Origin: Spirogloea muscicola
Lineage: Eukaryota; Streptophyta; Zygnematophyceae; Spirogloeales; Spirogloeaceae
Assembly: GCA_009602725.1 (NCBI GenBank)
Contig: WELB01000015.1
Location: 1,029,102 to 1,045,803, forward strand
Direction: 5' to 3'
DNA length: 16,702 bases
Part shown: one piece after another, positions 8,300 through 14,119 of the stretch
How the letters are laid out: each line of letters starts with the position of its first letter
Position numbering within the stretch: position 1 is the stretch's first letter
Translations under genes and position numbers: made by a program
The notes under the pieces: generated by a model
What the model saw: the letters and a program-made list of their open reading frames with translations, nothing else
Told to the model about the DNA's origin: nothing
Databases searched by the model: none

Positions 8300-8935
8300 C
8301 TTTACAGCGTGGACGCTTTGATGCGCGACGCCAGTTACCGTGCGGTCGCGGAAGTGAACGGATGCCCAGGGGTCGCCATCATTGCCGCACCCCTGACATT
8401 GTGGGCGTGTAACCTGGTGGTGGACCACGGGCTTTGGTTGATGTTAATACGGAGGCTTAGAAAGTTCCAGTATCGGCGCACATCGCAGGCCATGCAGTGG
8501 GCAATGCTCAACACAGGAAGCTCAACTTTGATTACCCCCTACGCGTTCAGCTTTTGCCAGCTGCAGTCGAAGTTTTTGGCTGTTTAGCACCTCGACTCCA
8601 CGCTCTCCTTCAGAATATTCTGGGCTATGCACGTCGTGCAGGTATGCTTCCGGCTGAGATGGGCTTGCCAGCTGCATATCTGTCGATCTTGCGACGACAA
8701 GTGTCAGCCTGTTGGCAGCGTGCTCAGGCTCACGCTTTGCACCAGAAAGCTGGGCGAGCTTTAGTTGGTGGCAGAAGGGCTTCGACTATTGCCACCTGGT
8801 AATCAGGCATCGATAAGCGACCTTTGTGTATTGACCCGTGATTACTGAGCGGGTCAATCTGCGGTGGATGATGTACGTCATCGAATGTGCTTGCCTCTGT
8901 TCTTGGCCATTTTGGCCTTCATTTGTTTCAAATAC
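8300..8935 (+). mobile_element. retrotransposon-like ORF remnant with stop-codon stem-loop and B tail
   Basis: Frames read YRAVAEVNG, GGPRALVDVNTEA (then TAG), AHIAGHAVGNAQHRKLN, LLPAAVEVFGC, ARRAGMLPAEMGLPAAYL, RRQVSACWQRAQAHALHQ and KAGRALVGG. A frame change leads to QASISDLCVLTRDY with TGA at 8846-8848. Every motif has a counterpart in the minus-strand copy at 3060-3746, so this is the same element. The frame is broken by at least one stop and one or more frameshifts. The stem-loop (8830-8838 with 8850-8858) has a perfect 9-bp stem, and the tail motif, with one or two substitutions, is at 8895-8909. Confidence 0.7.
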
Positions 8936-10140
8936 ATGAATACTTCACAGCCCCCCGCAATACCCCACGCACGGTTTTCGCATTGTAATTATTGTCCCAC
9001 TTTAACCTACGGCTTCGCTTTCTGTAGCCCACATTTGTAGCCCACACAGTTTCAGCGCTTTTGGCCCCTTGGACGTTGTCAAGTCTTTTCGGGCTGGCCT
9101 TTCACAGCCCTCGCCTTCTTCTTTCTTTCCTTTCGTTGAGCTTACTTGTCACAGCCATCGCCTGGCGGAGCTGGTCATCTTCGTTCTCCCCTCCTCCCCT
9201 CAGCTCATCTGACTTCCTACTGCTGACTCGGGGGTATTGAGGGCGCCCTGTCTGCCTAGCCTTTGGCTCCGTCATGAACACCTGTATGCATCTGGCTGGC
9301 AGTTTACAGCCGATTTTTGCTATCAGCAGCCGCTTTCTTTCTCCCTCCTCACTTGATTGCACACTCCATTCCTCCCTTCCTCCCTTGCTTCCTCAGCCCC
9401 TCCTAGCCTAGGGCATCGCTTGTGTAGCGCCGTATCTCTTCATGTCCTTTCGCCTTCTGCCTGAAACCGACTTCGCCTTGGCCTCCCTTTTCCAAATCCA
9501 ACCGCACTGAGCGTCTTCTTGCTATTCAGGCCCTGCGCCATATGCCAATGCCCGCTTGGGGCAGCCCTGAACTCTCTCGAATGCATCATTGTGGAAACCC
9601 TGTGTCTCACCTTGCGCTTGACGGCCCTTGTCCTTCCTTCTCCAGCACTTGATATCCAGAGGTCATGGAGCCTCCATTCACAGAGGTCACAGAGAGAAGT
9701 GTCGTCTTATTTGCGCCTTTTGGTCTTCTTTGCGCCTTTCGCCCTCTATTGGACGAGTCTTTCTTCTTTGGTCCTCTTAGACCTTGTTCACTTTCTTTTT
9801 GGGCTGGCCTCTCACAGCCATTGCCTTACTTTCATTGAGCTGTTGCTTTCCTTTTTGTAGGCTGGCCTAGCGATCGGCCCCTCTTGCAGAGCTTCTATCG
9901 TCTCTTTCCTATCCTCTGCCCACTCTCACTCCTCCCTCCTCTGGTCCTGCTTCCCTAGCCGAGGGCTTCGCTATGTGTAGCCCCGTTCTTTGCACAGCCT
10001 TCGCCTCCTGCAGGAATCGTTTGTTGGCTCGGCTTGGCCTCTTTGAAGTCAATGCGCGCCTTCTACCCTGCGCCCACGCCCATGCTACGGAGAGCCCTGG
10101 GAAGTTCCATTATCCAAGACCCTGAACTCCTCACTTTCTA
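8936..10140 (+). repeat. hairpin-repeat array with one retroelement 3' end
   Basis: Hairpin units lie at 9091-9109 (GGGCTGGCCTTTCACAGCCC), about 9293 and 9801-9819, plus diverged ones near 9138 and 9859, each behind a GCGCCTTTnGGCC or GACCTTGTTCA leader. At 9205-9240 the sequence reads SSDFLLLTRGY then TGA, the extreme C-terminus of the family, without the rest of the ORF. Apart from pyrimidine-rich linkers I see nothing else, and no gene. Confidence 0.55.
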
Positions 10141-10149
10141 ATTGCGTTG

Positions 10150-10443
10150 TCCAATACCTCGATCATCCACTAGGCTGCCATTCCGGTGGCTCGAGCTCCT
10201 GGACCGGCTAGCGTGCAGTGCGGTGTCCCGTCGTCACCAAAGGAAGGCAGGCGGATTTCACTGCGACAGGCTCATTCACCCAGGTATATCGCATGCACCT
10301 GTCAGTATAGCTGCAGCGGTCAATAGCACAAGCGTTGCATCTGCGTGCCGGTCGCGCTTTGGCTGCAGCCTCTGGCTACAGACAGGGGACCTGCTACTTA
10401 GAGACTAGTTTCTCTGACTTGCCGCTGCTTATTAGGGGATCCC
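10150..10443 (+). mobile_element. degenerate retroelement ORF fragment
   Basis: The frame reads FRWLELLDRLACSAVSRRH, aligned to RWLELLTQLARHTIARRF in the next copy (10479-10847). Nucleotide similarity then continues through the Leu/Gln-rich helix (GGTATATCGCATGCACCTGTC against GTGTATCGAATGCGCCTGGC) to TSFSDLPLLIRGS in a different frame. No intact frame remains and the terminal stop is lost. Another copy starts about 35 nt downstream. Confidence 0.6.
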
Positions 10444-10478
10444 AGTGGGCCCCTTAGAACTTTCTTCATGCTTTTTCT

Positions 10479-10847
10479 GGGCTGGCCAAGCACAGCCATC
10501 GGGCCAAAGAGCTGAAGTACGCGGATCATCCGCGGGAAGACGAGATCTTCCCGTTGGCCATCGACACACATGGGGCGCTGGGCGCTCGGTGGCTCGAGCT
10601 GCTCACCCAGCTCGCCCGCCACACCATCGCCCGGCGCTTCCATGGGGAGCCGGTTGACTTCCCTGCAGCCGGGTCGCTGGCGCAAGTGTATCGAATGCGC
10701 CTGGCCATCTCGCTGCAGAGGTCCATGGCCCGGGCGCTGCACCTTCGTGCCGGCAGAGCCCTCGCTGCTGCCTCTGGCTCTGGCCAGGGGACCCACTTCC
10801 AGGAGCCCAGCATCTCTGATCTGCGGCTGCTTAGCAGGGGTTACTGA
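10479..10847 (+). mobile_element. best-preserved retroelement ORF 3' fragment
   Basis: One open frame runs from the hairpin unit (10479-10497) through HRAKELKYADHP, EDEIFPLAIDTHGALG, RWLELLTQLARHTIARRF, AQVYRMRLAISLQRSMAR and ALHLRAGRALAAASG to SISDLRLLSRGY, TGA at 10845-10847. It is the only copy of this part without a break, and it shows the site at which the copy at 3457-3564 was interrupted. It lacks the upstream domains, so it is a 5'-truncated copy rather than an active element. An imperfect stem GCTGCT/AGCAGC (10826-10831, 10857-10862) spans its stop, unlike the 9-bp stem of other copies. Confidence 0.65.
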
Positions 10848-10999
10848 GTGTCTCGTAGCAGCTTTGTTTCTGTTACTTGGCGCTTCCCCTGGCCCCCTTC
10901 TCGTACTCTGTTCATTCTTTTTCGGGCTGGTTGTTCCAGCCCCTATTCTCAATGGGCGAGCACTTTCTTCTTCTCAGCCATCGCCCTCCTTTTTAGTTC

Positions 11000-11158
11000 T
11001 TTCGCATGCGCCTGTCCGTAGTCCTGCAGCGGTCCATGGCCCACGCCTTGCTCCTGCGAGCTGGCTGGGCTCTAGCTGTAGCCTCTGGCTTTCGTCAGAG
11101 GAATTGCTTTCCGGCTGCTAGTCTTTCTGATGTGCGGCTCCTCACTAGAGATTACTAA
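11000..11158 (+). mobile_element. short retroelement ORF 3' fragment
   Basis: The frame reads FRMRLSVVLQRSMAHALLLRA, then GWALAVASG and ASLSDVRLLTRDY with TAA at 11156-11158, matching the last ~50 codons of the copy at 10479. It is preceded by a hairpin unit at 10924-10942 with ATGGGCGAGCAC. Truncation comes immediately upstream of the VYRMRL helix. Confidence 0.65.
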
Positions 11159-11169
11159 GTGATTACCCT

Positions 11170-11345
11170 ACCGGGATAGCTTTGAGAAAGCTTTGGTGGC
11201 AGAAGGGCTCGTATCTGCCATCTAGTATTCAGGCATCGATTAGCGACCTTTATGTATTGACCCGTGGTTACTGAGCGGGTCAATCTGCTGTAGGTGATGC
11301 ACGTCGTTAAGTGTGCTGCCCTTGTACTTGGCCATTTGGCCTTTG
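11170..11345 (+). mobile_element. retroelement 3' terminus with stem-loop and B tail
   Basis: LPSSIQASISDLYVLTRGY ends with TGA at 11272-11274. The stop lies in the loop of a perfect 9-bp stem (ATTGACCCG at 11256-11264, CGGGTCAAT at 11276-11284). It is followed by GTAGGTGATGCACGTCG and the tail motif at 11320-11334. This is closely similar to 8800-8930, so these two are the most recent relatives in the window. Confidence 0.7.
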
Positions 11346-11754
11346 TTTGTACCAAAGCCACGGAAATTCTTTGAGAAAGCTGCTTTAGGCCCCTTCGGAC
11401 CTTCTCGATACTTTTCGGGCTGGCTGTTCACTGCCCTCGGCCCTTTAGGGAGAGCCTGGCTATCGCCTGGCCGGCGGTGGCGGCGGTACAGTATCTCCAG
11501 CAGCAGCACCACAGGCAGCACAGGCAGCACCAGCAGGCCTCTGCTGCGACTCCGACGCACTGCGCTCCGCTCCTCTTTGCCCTCTCAGGCCCTCCATCAC
11601 TCAACACACACACTCCACTTCAGTTGCCGCCGCCCCTCAGACCGTGGCCGTGGGAGCTGGCGCTGCCCTTGCCGGAACCCTAGACCCTCACAACCTAAAC
11701 CCTAAACCCAAAACTCAAAACCCTAAACTCTCAAGGACGAGGCGAGGGTCCGCT
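11346..11754 (+). promoter_or_regulatory. upstream region of yidD-like gene with telo-box-like tract
   Basis: The last hairpin unit (11417) gives way to CAG/CAC-rich sequence (about 11495-11540). At 11676-11730 several CCCTAAA-type repeats (AACCTAAACCCTAAACCC) end 25 nt before the yidD ATG. In land plants AAACCCTAA telo-boxes near transcription starts influence expression; whether this acts so here is inference, since similar tracts occur in introns of the neighbouring gene. No TATA box stands out. Confidence 0.4.
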
Positions 11755-13640
11755 ATGGCGGCTGCCGCAGCGCCTGCCACAGCGGCAGCCCACCAGTGCA
11801 GGCTGGCAGCTTTTCGGCAGCAGCAGCAGCAGCGGCTGTTGGCCCGGCCGAGCGCCAGCGCTCTGCGTCGTCGGCAGCTCGTTGCTGCCCCAGCAACCTC
11901 AGCCAGCCTCGCCAGGTGCGGCTCTGGAGCTGCGCCCAAGCGCCCATCAAAGAGGCGTCTGATTTATGCGACGCCCAGGCCTCTGGCCTCCCAGGTAACA
12001 TCATCACAAACGACCCAAGACTCTTGCCCATGGTCAGCAGTGGTTGCCAGCTATTGACATAGATGACAAGTCGGAAGATATATTTATCTGACCGGTCCAC
12101 GATTACAGCACTAGCACATCATCTTAATTCTGGGTTTTGTTGGGACTTGACGCCATGTACTCATGATTCTGTACTCTTGAATTGCATGAATGAAGCAATC
12201 CACGTCCTCAAATACCAATGGTCTTAAGTGGTCAAAGAAAACAGGAGCCAACATTGTGACATGCTGCTTCCACGTGGCAACTGCATGACCCAAAGTTGAC
12301 AGGAGCCAACCTTGTGGCATGCTGCTTGCTGGGGCACACTGCATGACTACCTGCCTGTCTCCTCGCTTCAGTCACGTTCATTAATCTCAGCAGTGCCAGA
12401 TTGGACAGTACTGCATTGGAACAGAAGGCGCCAACAGCTGGTCTGCATACGGGTTCAGTGTCTAAGAGGTTCAGCTTACCCAAAACTGATGTTACGCACT
12501 TGTGCTCCTCGGGACATCGTGTGTGCAGGGGTTGAGCGCAAGTGAGTGCCTACGCAGCCAGGCCGCAACTTCATGCACAATCACTTGCAGCTGCCACATT
12601 GGTGAAAGAGGAGACACCGACGGCCTAGTAGAAAGGGAGCTTGAAGGGACAGAGCCAGGTGTCTCATTTTACCAACATTCCCATTGTCTTTGCAGCTCAG
12701 TCGAAGGTTGCTATATGAGGTTGTTCCAGCAGTTGCACTGAAGGGGTTAGGGCAGAAGGTATTCATATAATAGCTGGGACTTTTGCCAGGAGATGACACG
12801 AGGCGAAAGGACGGTCTTGCCGTCCATGTGGCGCTCGCTCTATTGCGATTCTACAAAAGTGAGATTGCGCGGCTCTTCAAGGCTTCGCATAAAATTCCAA
12901 TTCCATCATGAGCTTTGCAGCTTGTTGCAGAAGGACAGAAGGGTACAAGCTGCGGCATCTGCGTAAAACAGAGTAGTAGCACAGGTGTGCTATGCTTTGA
13001 CTTGCGTTGCATGTGATCAAGATGCAGATCCACCAAGCACATACTTATGCATGCATAGCTATAGGCATTAATTTCTCCTCATTTCCTGAGCATAAGGCTA
13101 CAGAATGACCACTTTCAGATGCCGAGGAAGGTGCCAAGGCGAGCTCCATGCTGACTTTGTGCAAACGGACGTGCTTGCTGGTCTCATCAGACGAGATCTC
13201 GCCATTCATCCCGGGCAGCTGCCGCTACGTCCCAACGTGCAGCGTATATGCCATGGAGGCATTTGCCAAGTACGGCTTAGCCAAGGGGGCGGTCCTCACG
13301 GCCTGCAGGCTGGCCCGCTGCAATCCCCTCGGTGAGGCGCCCCGCGCAATAATTGGGCTTCACCTCTGCTTTAAGCAAGTACATGATCTTAAATATTTAG
13401 ATTCAGGGTCTACATTTTTCCATGCCTTTGCTGATACTGGTGCATTCTCGGAGCTGCGCTGCAAACCACGAATTCTTTGTATGGTTTAACTGACGGCCTT
13501 GAGGTACTCAGCTATCATATGCTTCTCCCGTGCCGTCAGCAGGAGACTGTAGCTCTGATCTGCTCCTGTTGCTTCTTGCAGGAGGCAGCGGCTTCGACCC
13601 ACCGCGGTGGTTTGGGGAGCCAAAACCGCCGGCGTTTTAA
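11755..13640 (+). CDS. yidD: plastid YidD/DUF37-type membrane-protein-insertion factor
   Basis: Spliced gene with exons 11755-11994, 12529-12541 (proposed microexon), 12790-12858, 13191-13331 and 13582-13640. All phases agree and give about 173 residues ending in TAA. Residues 1-50 are Ala/Arg/Gln-rich (MAAAAAPATAAAHQC, a five-Gln run from CAG repeats), typical of an algal chloroplast transit peptide. The family core follows: VALALLRFYKNEISPF, then SCRYVPTCSVYAMEAF with the invariant C-x5-C, YGLAKG, RCNPLGGSGFDPPRWF. Bacterial YidD assists insertion of inner-membrane proteins beside YidC and the Sec translocon; plants have plastid versions, so partnership with an Alb3-type insertase at the thylakoid or envelope is the likely role (inference). 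The ATG at 11755 is chosen because it opens the transit peptide. The last three exons are near certain; the exon 1 boundary and the microexon rest on splice consensus and phase. Convergent with the gene at 14120. Confidence 0.92.
12241..12356. repeat. 58-bp tandem duplication in yidD intron 1
   Basis: ACAGGAGCCAAC, GTGRCATGCTGCTT and ACTGCATGAC recur with a period of 58 nt (12241 and 12299), with some substitutions between the units. It lies wholly within the proposed first intron (11995-12528). Confidence 0.75.
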
Positions 13641-14119
13641 CTGGCGGCCTGCATGAGGAACTTATGCCTAGACAATTGTGCAGCAGGTCGCACACAGTCT
13701 GGCGTGTACATTTGGGTTGTCGGCTGCACTTATGAAAGCTGTAAGGAAATTGAGCTGCGTGAGCAATTTGAATAGCACATGCTTGTGGGGCCTTAATTGA
13801 TTGTCTCTTGTGCGCTGTGCTTGCTCACAACGTTTTTGACAAGCAATCTTCTGATACACTGGCTGGCTACTGCCTCAAGGAGTGTCGCGTAAACCGAGAG
13901 TCTAGACCTACAAAATTTGGTTCCTACCATACCCATACTCTGCAGTGTACCTAAGCATGCAGCTGTGCAAGCCAAGAATAGGAGAAGGATTCTGAAGTAC
14001 AAGCTCTTGAGCTGATAAGCGCCGACGGCAGCAACATCCACGTAACTTTGCTTCTGCCAGTCGGTCGCAAGAATGGGCTGCCGTCAAAGTGGTCAATTGG
14101 CACCTGCTGAAGCGAAGCC
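13641..14119. other. convergent 3' intergenic region
   Basis: About 480 nt separate the yidD-like stop (13640) from the stop of the minus-strand gene (14120). TGTAA on plus at 13740-13744, 100 nt after the yidD stop, is a good chlorophyte poly(A) signal. I found no TGTAA on minus in this interval for the other gene. Nothing suggests a further gene. Confidence 0.55.
13740..13744 (+). terminator. TGTAA polyadenylation signal of the yidD-like gene
   Basis: The pentamer TGTAA stands 100 nt downstream of the TAA stop on the coding strand, matching chlorophyte 3'-end signals. Confidence 0.6.

Noticed and set aside
252-11440. CRISPR-like array, from regular short palindromic repeats
   Set aside because: Repeats are degenerate, spacing is irregular, there are no cas genes, and the DNA is eukaryotic with spliced genes.
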